From positions 62,001 through 126,000 of the forward strand of contig CAJUTQ010000101.1 of assembly GCA_910589265.1 (NCBI GenBank): a DNA stretch of 64,000 bases. The letters are read 5' to 3'. Each line of letters begins with the position of its first letter. Position 1 is the stretch's first letter. The notes under the pieces were generated by a model, which saw only the letters and a list, made by a program, of their open reading frames with translations, was not told the DNA's origin and did no database searches. The DNA is from an uncultured Lachnospiraceae bacterium. GTDB lineage: Bacteria; Bacillota; Clostridia; Lachnospirales; Lachnospiraceae. Shown here piece by piece: positions 8,431-17,233 of the stretch. The position numbers and the translations under genes are program-made.

Positions 8431-9588
8431 TTAATAAAAAACATGCCCACCAATAATAATACCCTGAATTTCAGGTATTACTGTGCGGAAAAATAGGCAA
8501 TCCCCAACATTGGACACGCCACTTAAAGCCTCGTCAGCTGCCTGGTAGCAAGAACTGCTTGCCCCCCTGGCCAGAACAATGGCAAATCTGCCACTGGCCA
8601 CTGGCGTAAACTGCCGATTTTGGTATATTACTCCTGAAATAGAATCAGGAAATTCGCTGCTTCTAGCCCTATTCATGACTACCGCTCCCACAGCTATTTT
8701 TCCTTCGTAGCTTTCTCCTCCTGCCTCACATTCAATTAAGGCTGCTAATAAGTCTCTGTCACTTGCTTGAATATTCAGCTCAGAAACTTCTTTTTTTCTG
8801 TTCATGGCAGCCCTTCTTGCAATCTCTCTTTCCTTTTCAAGCTGAACTCTCAAGGCGGCAATGTCTTCTTCCTTTTTCCTCACTTCCTCCTCATACTGGA
8901 GGGCTCTCGCTTCTGCACTGGATATTTCACTGGAATAAAGAGAAATATTTGTGGAGGTATCTTTCACCAAATTTCCTAATTTTTTATGTTCTTTTTCTAC
9001 GTTTTCCTGGATATTTAATAATTCCTTCTCCTCCTCTTTTAAGAGGATTTCTTTTTTTGTCACTTCACTTTTTAAGTTTTTCAGTTTCTCTAACATTTTT
9101 TGATCGTATTCACTGAATCGCTGGGCATAAACTGCCCTGCTTAAATAGTCTGTAAAAGTATTTGCTTCCGTTAATGCACTTATGTATGAAAAGTCAGCTC
9201 CATTTTCGTACATATGACGGATTCTCAATTTCATAAGTTCATAATGCTCCTCTACCTGGCGTTTAACCTCCTCCAGTTTTTTCTGGGTTTCCTCTATCTC
9301 TTTCTTTTTTTCCTCCACTTTATTATTTAATACATCTAAATTATTTCCAACTTGAGCCAATTCCTTATTTAATTCCCCTAAATATCCTTCTAAGTTTTTC
9401 TTAACCCCCTTCATACTATCTATCTGCCCCTGCGTTTGGTCTAGCTGGTTTTGAGTTTGCTCCTTCTCCTCTTCTGCCTGCTGAATTTTTTCTGTTGTCG
9501 TAGTACCATAGACAGAATCAGGCCCTATTGCTACTACTCCTATAGCTCCCCACAGAAATAATAGCGTTACACTCTTAAAGCCATTCAT
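8431..9588 (-). CDS. Secreted coiled-coil cell-wall hydrolase, SleB (Hydrolase_2) domain
   Basis: 385 residues. A signal peptide (about 1-28, ending near GTTTTEK) precedes a long coiled coil (about 32-260, Glu/Lys-rich, PcsB/EnvC-like) and a C-terminal SleB-type domain (about 275-385) beginning DRDLLAALIECEAGGESYEG; the Glu in ECEAGGES is the expected catalytic acid of this lytic-transglycosylase-like fold. The C-terminal part VMNRARSSEFPDSI and FTPVASGRF matches the family. It probably cleaves peptidoglycan during growth or spore-cortex processing; the coiled coil suggests control by a partner such as FtsEX, as for PcsB. It follows upp with a 100-base gap. Confidence 0.85.
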   Translation of the reverse strand: MNGFKSVTLLFLWGAIGVVAIGPDSVYGTTTTEKIQQAEEEKEQTQNQLDQTQGQIDSMKGVKKNLEGYLGELNKELAQVGNNLDVLNNKVEEKKKEIEETQKKLEEVKRQVEEHYELMKLRIRHMYENGADFSYISALTEANTFTDYLSRAVYAQRFSEYDQKMLEKLKNLKSEVTKKEILLKEEEKELLNIQENVEKEHKKLGNLVKDTSTNISLYSSEISSAEARALQYEEEVRKKEEDIAALRVQLEKEREIARRAAMNRKKEVSELNIQASDRDLLAALIECEAGGESYEGKIAVGAVVMNRARSSEFPDSISGVIYQNRQFTPVASGRFAIVLARGASSSCYQAADEALSGVSNVGDCLFFRTVIPEIQGIIIGGHVFY

Positions 9589-9689
9589 CCCTCTACCTAT
9601 ACCTTTCCGATTTAGCTTTCCCCATTGTTCCCTTCTCTGGACGAGCTAAATCTATTTTTCCCCTAATTAGCACATTTCCAAATCAATTT

Positions 9690-10318
9690 TTATCTTGTAC
9701 CAAAAATTCGATCTCCTGCATCTCCCAGCCCTGGGACAATATAACCATGATCATTTAATTTTTCATCTAATGCACCTATATATAAATCCACGTCTGGATG
9801 GCGCTCCTTCATAAGCTCTACTCCTTCTGGGGCTGCAATAATGCAGAGAAAACGAATATTTTGGCATCCTTTATCCTTTAACATCTGGATGGCTGCAACA
9901 GAAGACCCCCCTGTAGCAAGCATAGGATCTACTACAAATATTTCTCGCTCTGGACAATCCTTTGGCAATTTACAATAATACTCTACTGGTTTCAACGTTA
10001 CTGGATCTCTATAAAGGCCAATATGTCCTATTCTTGCTGTGGGAATCATAGCTAACATACCATCCACCATTCCCAGCCCAGCCCGGAGTATAGGTATAAT
10101 TGCCATTTTTTTCCCTTCAGCTCCTTTGCTGTCGTTGTACAAATAGGCGTTTTTATTGTTACCTCAGACAACGACAGATCTCTTGTGGCTTCATAGCAAA
10201 GAAGCATGGCAATCTCTCCAATAGTATCCCTGAAGTCTTTTGTTCCTGTCTCTATTCTTCTAATATATCCAATTTTATGCTGGATCAGCGGGTGATCCAT
10301 AACTACTATTTTTGCCAT
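9690..10318 (-). pseudogene. upp: Uracil phosphoribosyltransferase, frameshifted by one base
   Basis: Two overlapping frames together encode a full-length Upp. The first (from the ATG at 10318, strong GGAGGAG site) reads MAKIVVMDHPLIQHKIGYIR to KELKGKK; the second continues MAIIPILRAGLGMVDGM through the PRPP loop VVDPMLATGGSSV to GLGDAGDRIFGTR. The break is at a run of seven A on the minus strand (10106-10112). Eight A would join the frames into exactly 209 residues, the normal length. Upp makes UMP from uracil and PRPP. This is either a true loss, a sequencing error, or a gene rescued by slippage on the A run. It sits 35 bases after rpiB. Confidence 0.9.
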
Positions 10319-10353
10319 TCTTCTCCTCCTATTTTTTATCCAAAAATTGTACC

Positions 10354-10785
10354 CTAATCTTCTATAATACCTTCAATTCTCCTTAAATGCCTGTCCTCCC
10401 CTGAAAATTCTGTATTTAAAAAAGTATCCACGATTTTTAAAGCAAGTCCCTGTCCTACCACATAAGAGCCAAGGGCCAGTACATTGGCATTGTTATGAAG
10501 TCTTGTCAGCTCTGCGCTATAGCAATCTGAACAAAGAGCTGCTCGAATTCCCTTTACTTTATTAGCAGCAATAGAAATACCAATTCCTGTAGTACATACG
10601 ACAATTCCCTTTTCACACTCCCCTGAAATTACCGCCTTCGCAACTGCTCTTCCATAAATTGGGTAGTCGCAAGATTTCTTATCCATACATCCTACATCTT
10701 TTACTAAAATTCCTTTTTCTTTTAAATGACTTACAATTATTTGCTTTAAATCATATCCGCCATGATCACAGCCAACTGCTATCAT
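10354..10785 (-). CDS. rpiB: Ribose-5-phosphate isomerase B
   Basis: About 143 residues from the ATG at 10785 (MIAVGCDHGGYDLKQ), which follows an AGGAGG site; the longer open frame to 10806 only translates that site. RpiB interconverts ribose-5-P and ribulose-5-P in the pentose phosphate pathway. The catalytic loop reads CTTGIGISIAANKVKGIRAA; most homologues have CGTG, so the residue after the catalytic Cys is Thr instead of Gly. The remainder (SAELTRLHNNANVLALGSYVVG) is standard. It lies 20 bases after the Sua5 gene and probably in its operon. Confidence 0.95.
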   Translation of the reverse strand: MIAVGCDHGGYDLKQIIVSHLKEKGILVKDVGCMDKKSCDYPIYGRAVAKAVISGECEKGIVVCTTGIGISIAANKVKGIRAALCSDCYSAELTRLHNNANVLALGSYVVGQGLALKIVDTFLNTEFSGEDRHLRRIEGIIED

Positions 10786-10805
10786 TTCCCTGCCTCCTCT
10801 TTCCA

Positions 10806-11861
10806 TTACTTTGCTTGCACCACAGTATATCCAGCTGCCTTTAACAGGCGATTCATTATTGCCTGTCCCATATGGGGAGTATAAAAAGCTTCTGAGTATA
10901 TAAAATCAACACCTAGTTCGTCAAACTCCCTTAATGCAGAAAATAAGCTCCTTGCTATCTCCTCTTCATTATGTCTCGATCCAATACTTTTTACTATATC
11001 GCTGACATAAGCTTTTTTCGTCTCTTCCAATGCTAAAACTCCTGTTCTTTTTCCCTGCATTCTCCTTTCCTGCACTAAATAATTAATAGTAGAAATTACT
11101 TTTTTTTCCTCCCCCTCCACAACAATTAACTGTCCATAGGGAGCATAATGCCTATACTTCATTCCTGGAGCTTTCGGTTCCCTCTCTTTACCTATATTGT
11201 TACCAATTCCTGGATCCGTTTCTACTTCACTGCAAATATCTTTTAACATTTTTTTCGTAACAAAGCCAGGCCTTAAAATGACTGGCTTTTCCTCAGACAT
11301 ATCAATAATTGTTGATTCTAAACCAATTCCTACCTGTCCTCCATCTAATATCATATCAATAAGTCCATACAAATCGTCAATAACATGGGATGCTTTTGTT
11401 GGACTGGGTCGTCCTGAACGATTGGCACTTGGCGCAGCTATGAATCCTCCTGACTCCTCAATAAGTTTTAGAGCTCCCTGATGAAAAGGCATTCTTACGG
11501 CTACTGTCTCTAGTCCTCCTGTTGTCTCTTTAGGCACACATGATTTTTTATGAAGGATCATGGTTAAAGGACCTGGCCAAAACTTCTCTGCCATTTTGTA
11601 AGCATCCTTTGGGATATCCTTGGCAATATCCTCAAGCTGTTCTAACTTTGCAATATGCACAATCAGAGGATTATCGGACGGGCGGCCTTTTGCAACATAA
11701 ATCTTTTGTGAAGATTGAGGGTTTAGAGCATCTCCTCCTAAGCCATATACTGTCTCTGTGGGAAAAGCAACCAAACCTCCTTCTCTCAAAATAGTCCCTG
11801 CTTTTTTTATAATCCTTTCATCTATATTTTCAGTATCCAGTTTTTCTAAAACTGTTTTCAT
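10806..11861 (-). CDS. ywlC: L-threonylcarbamoyladenylate synthase (Sua5/YwlC type)
   Basis: 351 residues: a YrdC domain (about 15-205, LREGGLVAFPTETVYGLGGD, AKGRPSDNPLIVHI, APSANRSGRPSPT) and the C-terminal Sua5 domain (about 230-345, APGMKYRHYAPYGQLIVVEG). It makes threonylcarbamoyl-AMP from threonine, bicarbonate and ATP for the t6A37 modification of ANN-decoding tRNAs. This two-domain length is typical of Sua5 rather than the short TsaC. It heads the ywlC-rpiB-upp group, an order also known upstream of the atp operon in Bacillus. Confidence 0.95.
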   Translation of the reverse strand: MKTVLEKLDTENIDERIIKKAGTILREGGLVAFPTETVYGLGGDALNPQSSQKIYVAKGRPSDNPLIVHIAKLEQLEDIAKDIPKDAYKMAEKFWPGPLTMILHKKSCVPKETTGGLETVAVRMPFHQGALKLIEESGGFIAAPSANRSGRPSPTKASHVIDDLYGLIDMILDGGQVGIGLESTIIDMSEEKPVILRPGFVTKKMLKDICSEVETDPGIGNNIGKEREPKAPGMKYRHYAPYGQLIVVEGEEKKVISTINYLVQERRMQGKRTGVLALEETKKAYVSDIVKSIGSRHNEEEIARSLFSALREFDELGVDFIYSEAFYTPHMGQAIMNRLLKAAGYTVVQAK

Positions 11862-11958
11862 ATTTCTTTTTAACTCCCAACATACTTTTTCCTTTTCTAT
11901 TGTTTATTATACCACATGAAAAAGTATATGAAAATAGCTAACAGCTCATGTAAAAATG

Positions 11959-12021
11959 GGTTGTCCATACCTTCCATAGACTGGAGAACAACCTAAAAAG
12001 GAATCTCTCTGTGGAGATTCC
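11959..12021 (-). terminator. Two tandem terminators after the diguanylate cyclase region
   Basis: On the minus strand the first hairpin has arms GGAATCTC (12000-12007 and 12014-12021) with a six-base loop and is followed by TTTTT; the second has GGTTGT/ACAACC arms (11959-11964, 11988-11993) and a following T run. Both lie between the GGDEF gene and the Sua5 gene, so they separate those units. Confidence 0.8.
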
Positions 12022-12066
12022 CTACTTCGAACTAACCATTTCTATAGCATCTTTCCTCTTCCTATT

Positions 12067-12171
12067 TCAGTTTCTTACTCTGTAGAAAACTTCAAAAGAA
12101 TTTTTACCAACAGCACAAAGTGAGCATACCATTTTTCTTTTATAGGAAAGCCGTTTACTTTCATACTTCAT
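12067..12171 (-). CDS. Candidate 34-residue protein with a CxxC
   Basis: In the 350-base gap between the Sua5 and GGDEF genes, an ATG at 12171 sits about ten bases after AAAGG and opens a 34-codon frame starting MKYESKRLSYKRKMVCSLC. It is basic with one CSLC pair and no membrane segment. It ends before the tandem terminators, so it could be the last gene of that unit. No family is recognised and its shortness makes chance likely; I list it as a possibility only. Confidence 0.25.
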   Translation of the reverse strand: MKYESKRLSYKRKMVCSLCAVGKNSFEVFYRVRN

Positions 12172-12215
12172 AGTAATAATACCTTTTCTATGATGTAAAA
12201 AAGCGTACAGACAGA

Positions 12216-14168
12216 TTAACTGCCTGTCGCCTTATCTATAAAATATTCTTCTCCTAGTTCTTCATATAACGCATATTGGTCTTTTCCTCTACGCTTTGCT
12301 TGATAAAGGGCCAAGTCTGCCTTTTCCACTAACTCTTGGTAGTTTTTTCCGTCTTGAGGGTAGAGAGCTGCTCCTATACTTCCTGATACCCTGCTGCTAA
12401 TTTCTGGATCCTCATGTACATTTTTAAAAACATTTCGAAGCTCTTCTAATTTTCTTTTAAGAATTTCCCTTGACTTTATATTGCGTAAAAACACAACAAA
12501 TTCATCTCCGCCATACCTTGCAGCCATGTCTGCATCGCGAAACTGCAATTGGAATCTATGGGACACTGTCTTTAGTACTTGATCTCCCACTGCATGCCCC
12601 AAATTATCATTTATCCATTTAAAGTTATCAATGTCAATAAAAATCATGGCTCCTTCTTCTTCGTTCTCATTTTCCAAAGTATGCTTTACGTATTCTTTAA
12701 AAGTATTTCGATTGTATAATCCTGTCAAACCGTCTCTGTTGGCTTTTTCCTGCCATAAAGATGCTTCTTCCTTCAAATCGTTAATGTTTATAAACTTCCC
12801 GACAATATACCTCCTTCTAGCTCCAAGCTTCTTTTTGTTATCTGATAAAATATGGGCGTAAACCTCATACCATTCATATTGTTTTCCTGCTCCAAGAAGA
12901 CGCACTTTACCCTTAACTAATTCCGTTCCTTCACAAGCTTTCTCTAATACAATTTTTATTACACCTTTATCTTCGTCATGTACAATACCTGTTTCTGATA
13001 AAGAAACTTTATTATTCACATGCTCAATGTCAAATGAAAACTGTCTCCAAAAGGACTCTGTAAAAATCAGCTCGTCCTTATCTATATCATATTCAAAAAC
13101 AATTACTGTCTGGCGGTTTTCTTCCCTCTGTCTATTATGACATATAAAACGATGAGAATCGGAATCATATTCTACAAGAGGATCCAACGGGCTTTCAACG
13201 GCCATCCTATACCGGTTTTGAGACTCCTCCAGTCTTCTTTGCTGTCTTTGCTGAATCATAACAAAGGTAAGCATAATAATACCAAGCATTGCTACTGTCA
13301 TAACAGAAATTGCAATTGTTCGTTCAATGAAATGATCCATGTCCTCAGCTATTACATTGGATGGAATAACGGTAACTAAAAACCACCTATATTCCCCAAT
13401 GGGATAATAACTTAATATATATTCTTCTTCATCCATATGGAATGTGACTGTGCCATGGCCTTTATTTTTTAAATCATAGACCATCTGCTCTCTCCATCCT
13501 TTTGGCTTTCCTTTTTTTATTCCACTTATAAAGCTATTCCATTCCGTGTCAAAATCATCACTTTGACTTTCAGCTATAAGAGTTCCTTCCTGATCAATAA
13601 TAAAAAAGTTTCCTTGATTATCAAAACTGGGACTTTCCAACAATTCATAAAGTTTTTCACTTGTTTTAATTCCTGCCAAAATGGAATCTACCTCTCCATC
13701 CTTATATATGGGAGCCATATGCACTAAACACTTTTCGCTATTCCAGGAAAAAACTGTCTCCTCGCCTTCTAAAGCGCTTTTAAAAGCAGGGGTTTGGCTA
13801 AAGTTCACTGTATTTCCGCTTTGCCATTCTACATTTCCCTCTAAATTTACAATGGAAAATTCTGTAAAATTAAAAATTCTTGCCTTTCTCTCCAGAAAAT
13901 CTTCCAGCTCTGACTCCTCAATATCAAAGTATGTAAGGGAATCTGATACTGCTTCCATGCCTTCTGAAATTTTATATAATCGATGTTCAATAAGTTCTGT
14001 CACTTGTAAAGAGACATCGTCCATATATTTTTTCGTCTGTCTGTCTATTACTTTTTCTAATTCTGCTGTATTGTCAATCTCCATAATCATAATGATGACT
14101 GTTGCCAGCACAAGTAAAATTGTAAGGAATTTTATGCTGCTTATTATTTTTCCCACCAGTGTTTTCAT
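12216..14168 (-). CDS. Membrane-bound diguanylate cyclase with extracellular Cache-like sensor
   Basis: 650 residues. TM1 (about 8-28), an extracellular region (about 30-280) with Cache-like features (FFIIDQEGTLIAES, YYPIGEYRWFLVTVIPSNVI), TM2 (about 283-305), a PAS-like linker (about 315-470) and a GGDEF domain (about 485-640). The active-site GGDEF is intact at 553-557, and the inhibitory I-site RDAD is at 544-547, five residues upstream, so product inhibition by c-di-GMP is expected. It makes c-di-GMP from two GTP in response to an outside ligand. No EAL domain. A GGAAGGG ribosome site precedes the ATG. Confidence 0.93.
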   Translation of the reverse strand: MKTLVGKIISSIKFLTILLVLATVIIMIMEIDNTAELEKVIDRQTKKYMDDVSLQVTELIEHRLYKISEGMEAVSDSLTYFDIEESELEDFLERKARIFNFTEFSIVNLEGNVEWQSGNTVNFSQTPAFKSALEGEETVFSWNSEKCLVHMAPIYKDGEVDSILAGIKTSEKLYELLESPSFDNQGNFFIIDQEGTLIAESQSDDFDTEWNSFISGIKKGKPKGWREQMVYDLKNKGHGTVTFHMDEEEYILSYYPIGEYRWFLVTVIPSNVIAEDMDHFIERTIAISVMTVAMLGIIMLTFVMIQQRQQRRLEESQNRYRMAVESPLDPLVEYDSDSHRFICHNRQREENRQTVIVFEYDIDKDELIFTESFWRQFSFDIEHVNNKVSLSETGIVHDEDKGVIKIVLEKACEGTELVKGKVRLLGAGKQYEWYEVYAHILSDNKKKLGARRRYIVGKFININDLKEEASLWQEKANRDGLTGLYNRNTFKEYVKHTLENENEEEGAMIFIDIDNFKWINDNLGHAVGDQVLKTVSHRFQLQFRDADMAARYGGDEFVVFLRNIKSREILKRKLEELRNVFKNVHEDPEISSRVSGSIGAALYPQDGKNYQELVEKADLALYQAKRRGKDQYALYEELGEEYFIDKATGS

Positions 14169-14251
14169 CCGTGCATCCCTTCCTTTTTCTCATTCATTGC
14201 CCATATATTAGCAAAGGAATATTAAAAAAACATGAAAGATTCTTCCATCTT

Positions 14252-14950
14252 TTACTTTTTATTTATATACTTCATGATACCAAGGTGTATATTCCATGCT
14301 AATTTATCTTGGTAATCATCCAAAGCAAGAAGCTGAGCCTCTTCCCAGTTAGATAAAAAACCACATTCTACAATTACAGTAGGTTTTTTTGTATTTTTTA
14401 ATAAATAATAAGAATCATTTCCTTTTGCCATCCTTTTATTAGAAGGATCCACTCCTTTTACAAGAGCTTCTTGAATGTATTCTGCCAGCTCTTTACCATC
14501 CTGTGATTGAGAAAAATAAAATACCTGTGCTCCTTTCACATACTCTTCATGGTAACTGTTTTGGTGAATGCTGACGGTCAAATCCGCTTCGCTTTCTTCT
14601 ATCAGTTTACAACGGTTTTTCATATCCTGAGCCTTTTTATTGCTGCTTCCTTCTTCATACAAGCCTTTATCTTCTTCTCTAATCATAATAATTTTGATGC
14701 CTTCTGACTCAAGATAAACTTTTAACTTTTTTGCAATGCTTAAATTAATATCCTTTTCCAATATTTTATTTACGCCTACTTTGCCTGGATCACTTCCTCC
14801 ATGTCCACTATCTAATACGACTACTTTCTGCTTTTCTACCCCGACACTTTTCATATTTCCTGCCAATATGGCTCCCTCTTTTGACAAATACCAGGCCCCA
14901 AAGAGCAGTACAACTGCCATGCAAAACTCTAAAACTTGATTTTTTTTCAC
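14252..14950 (-). CDS. cwlD: N-acetylmuramoyl-L-alanine amidase, CwlD-like
   Basis: 232 residues: an N-terminal membrane anchor or signal (about 6-22) and an Amidase_3 domain. Zinc ligands are visible in VVVLDSGHGGSDPG (His), EKDINL (Glu) and DLTVSIHQNSY (His), with the catalytic Glu in PTVIVECGFLSN. CwlD amidases trim muramoyl peptides so that muramic-delta-lactam can form in the spore cortex, which fits a spore-former. Start is a GTG behind GAGG. The exact CwlD assignment, rather than another secreted amidase, is inferred from size and architecture. Confidence 0.85.
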   Translation of the reverse strand: MKKNQVLEFCMAVVLLFGAWYLSKEGAILAGNMKSVGVEKQKVVVLDSGHGGSDPGKVGVNKILEKDINLSIAKKLKVYLESEGIKIIMIREEDKGLYEEGSSNKKAQDMKNRCKLIEESEADLTVSIHQNSYHEEYVKGAQVFYFSQSQDGKELAEYIQEALVKGVDPSNKRMAKGNDSYYLLKNTKKPTVIVECGFLSNWEEAQLLALDDYQDKLAWNIHLGIMKYINKK

Positions 14951-14995
14951 TTACCTCATCCGCCATCATATTTTTATTCTATTTTATGTAAAGAA

Positions 14996-15039
14996 AAGGC
15001 TGTTCATGATAACCACATAATGTTATCAAAAACAACCTT
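14996..15039 (-). terminator. Terminator after the GH18 gene
   Basis: A two-part stem: AAGGCTGTT (14996-15004) with AACAACCTT (15031-15039), and an inner GATAAC/GTTATC (15008-15013, 15022-15027). On the minus strand it is followed by TTCTTT, just after the GH18 stop. Confidence 0.75.
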
Positions 15040-15044
15040 GTCGC

Positions 15045-16787
15045 TTATAATTGAAGATACTCAGAAATGATATCCCAAATAACAGGTTCTTCCATGCCTA
15101 GCTTCCAACTTGCAATTCCCCCCAGAGAATACTGTTTCATACAGTCTATTTTCCGTTGAATAGAATCTTTATCTTCCAGCCATATTTCATAAGTTATTCC
15201 ATCCTTCACATATGTTCCGTAATTTTGTCCTGTTTCCTCATCCCATACAGGAACTACTCCGTTCCTGCTCAATACAGATTTAGCAGACTCCATACCTAGT
15301 GCCTGGCTCTCCAATTTATAAGGAATATACTGGGTATTTACATCTTCAGCAGCAATCTCCTCCTCTGTCTTAGGAGTTTCTATCCAAAGCCTAGTGTAAA
15401 AGGGAACTGCGTTAATTACCTTCTTAGAGGGAACCTCCTTTAAAGTGTTCTCTATCCCATTTTTTACAAATCCTATAGAAGCGACAGACCCAGCCTCAAT
15501 AGACGTTGAATAATGCTCGTCGTATCCCATAATAATAATGTAGTCTGCCACCTTTCCTTGTACATCCCGCCCATAATGAACATTGTGGGAAGCTGGTACA
15601 TAGTTATCAATGGATAAAACAATTCCCCTTAACCTACAGGCAATGGATATCTCCCTGATAAATTGTTCAAAATGTTCTCCTGATTCTTCAGGCAGTTCTT
15701 CAAAATCTATATTTATCCCATCTAAACCTAATTGATCTGCCCAATTCATAAGTTGCTCTATTAGAAATGCCCTCTTACTTGTATATGATAGCACTTCCAG
15801 GCTATCTACCTCTTTATTAAAATTATCTATGAGGGCCCATACTTCCATTCCTCTCCCATGGGCTATGTCTACATATGTCTTACTTGCAATGCTGGAAATA
15901 GTTCCATTATTATCTGTAATGGAAAACCAAGTAGGAGAAATAGTATTTATCCCCCTTGTACCTTCTAACATCTCTTCAAGAGTTTCATTCGCTGCCTGGC
16001 TCGTCGTCTGATGCCAAGTCAAATTTATTTTATAATTTTTCTCTATATTCGTATAGACCATTTCTGGAACGTCTGTTACAGGTGTAACTGTCTCTGCCCT
16101 AGCATTTACAATCCTTTTATTTTCTATATATCCTATATAAGCATCCTCTGTAAGAATCTTTGTCCACTCTTCTCCTACTTCCAGAACTGTAACTTTTTCC
16201 CCTTCTAAAAGCTCTGTCAAAATGTCCCCTTTTCTACTGGCTTCCGTCCTTACAGCTGCCTCTTTATTTAAATCTACTACTACTTTATCATCAAATATAG
16301 TAGCTATCTGGAGACGAGGAGGATCCTGATATTCCTCCATCTTTATATTTTGAAACTTTTTCAGAAAATCAATTGCTATATAAAGCTGCTCTCCTTTTGA
16401 TTTTACGATTACATAATCCTCTGTTAATGACTGTGGCCCTATTGTATATTCCATACTATCCCAATTTGTGACCATCATTTCTGTAGGCATAGCATACAAA
16501 AGAAGTTTTTCGTTCCTATCAGCATAAAATCCTTCATTAAAATAAGTCTGTACTGCTTCCAGAGTCAGATAATAATGCCCGTCTATGTTCCTGGCTTTCT
16601 CTTCTAATATGTTATTATTCAGTATTAACACTGCTTGATCATCTGATGTTATGGAGAAATATTGTTTTTTGTCTGCTTGTTTTTGAGAATAAGTATACTG
16701 CTCAAATAGTCCTGTCATGAAACCAGCTGTAAGAACTATGAGAATCAAAATAAAAGCTATTATCATTGGGATTATTTTTTTCTTCAC
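15045..16787 (-). CDS. Membrane-anchored GH18 glycosidase with SH3 domain (spore-lysin-like)
   Basis: 580 residues. An N-terminal anchor (about 5-27), a beta-rich region resembling copper-amine-oxidase N-terminal repeats (about 45-170), a bacterial SH3 domain (about 175-230, AAVRTEASRKGDILTELLEG) and a GH18 barrel (about 255-575). The catalytic strand reads LDGINIDFEELPEE; the terminal Glu of the DxxxxDxE pattern is present, and Asn replaces the middle Asp as in YaaH/SleL-like enzymes. It likely acts on N-acetylglucosamine-containing wall or cortex glycan. GTG start behind AGGAGGGG. It lies upstream of cwlD with its own terminator between. Confidence 0.87.
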   Translation of the reverse strand: MKKKIIPMIIAFILILIVLTAGFMTGLFEQYTYSQKQADKKQYFSITSDDQAVLILNNNILEEKARNIDGHYYLTLEAVQTYFNEGFYADRNEKLLLYAMPTEMMVTNWDSMEYTIGPQSLTEDYVIVKSKGEQLYIAIDFLKKFQNIKMEEYQDPPRLQIATIFDDKVVVDLNKEAAVRTEASRKGDILTELLEGEKVTVLEVGEEWTKILTEDAYIGYIENKRIVNARAETVTPVTDVPEMVYTNIEKNYKINLTWHQTTSQAANETLEEMLEGTRGINTISPTWFSITDNNGTISSIASKTYVDIAHGRGMEVWALIDNFNKEVDSLEVLSYTSKRAFLIEQLMNWADQLGLDGINIDFEELPEESGEHFEQFIREISIACRLRGIVLSIDNYVPASHNVHYGRDVQGKVADYIIIMGYDEHYSTSIEAGSVASIGFVKNGIENTLKEVPSKKVINAVPFYTRLWIETPKTEEEIAAEDVNTQYIPYKLESQALGMESAKSVLSRNGVVPVWDEETGQNYGTYVKDGITYEIWLEDKDSIQRKIDCMKQYSLGGIASWKLGMEEPVIWDIISEYLQL

Positions 16788-16936
16788 CGTTGCCCCTCCT
16801 AACAGTTCTTAACATTATAGCAAATAATCTTATCAACGTCATTATAAAATTCGACAATCTTCCATAAGTTCAAAAAAAATTCACATTTGGCTATCCCCTT
16901 ACCCTATTATCCATCATTTAAAATTTAAAGAAACGT

Positions 16937-16962
16937 GTGCCGTATAGAGGGGGCTGCGGCAC
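16937..16962 (-). terminator. Hairpin after the 72-residue gene (weak terminator)
   Basis: GTGCCG (16937-16942) pairs with CGGCAC (16957-16962) around a 14-base loop, in the gap between the 72-residue gene and the GH18 gene. The T stretch after it on the minus strand is interrupted, so termination is uncertain. Confidence 0.4.
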
Positions 16963-17014
16963 TTCTAATATTGTTATTCCCAGCCAACTGTTCACACATC
17001 GGCTTCTTTTATCC

Positions 17015-17233
17015 TTAATAGTGGAGTACTTTGTCAAAACAAATTTGTACTAATTCTCCGTTTTCATCCACAACGTAATCTGCCATATAACTGCTCTCTT
17101 CACAAACACATATAATTTCAGCTATTTCATAGGGAGAAGCAGTTCTTCCATCAATACTTAATGGGATTCCACGGGTTTCATACTGCTCCAGTTTCTGGAT
17201 AAGTTCCCGTTGCGCTTTATTGTATTGTAGCAT
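17015..17233 (-). CDS. Small uncharacterised protein, 72 residues
   Basis: 72 residues beginning MLQYNKAQRELIQKLEQYET, acidic in its second half (ICVCEESSYMADYVVDENGE), no signal or membrane segment. I do not recognise the family. An AAAGGAGGG site lies about 13 bases before the ATG. It has its own predicted promoter overlapped by an inverted repeat (17331-17352), and a hairpin after it, so it looks like an independently regulated single gene. Confidence 0.7.
   Translation of the reverse strand: MLQYNKAQRELIQKLEQYETRGIPLSIDGRTASPYEIAEIICVCEESSYMADYVVDENGELVQICFDKVLHY

Noticed and set aside
10052..10318. Stand-alone 88-residue protein
   Set aside because: It is the first part of upp; the second frame completes it after a one-base shift.
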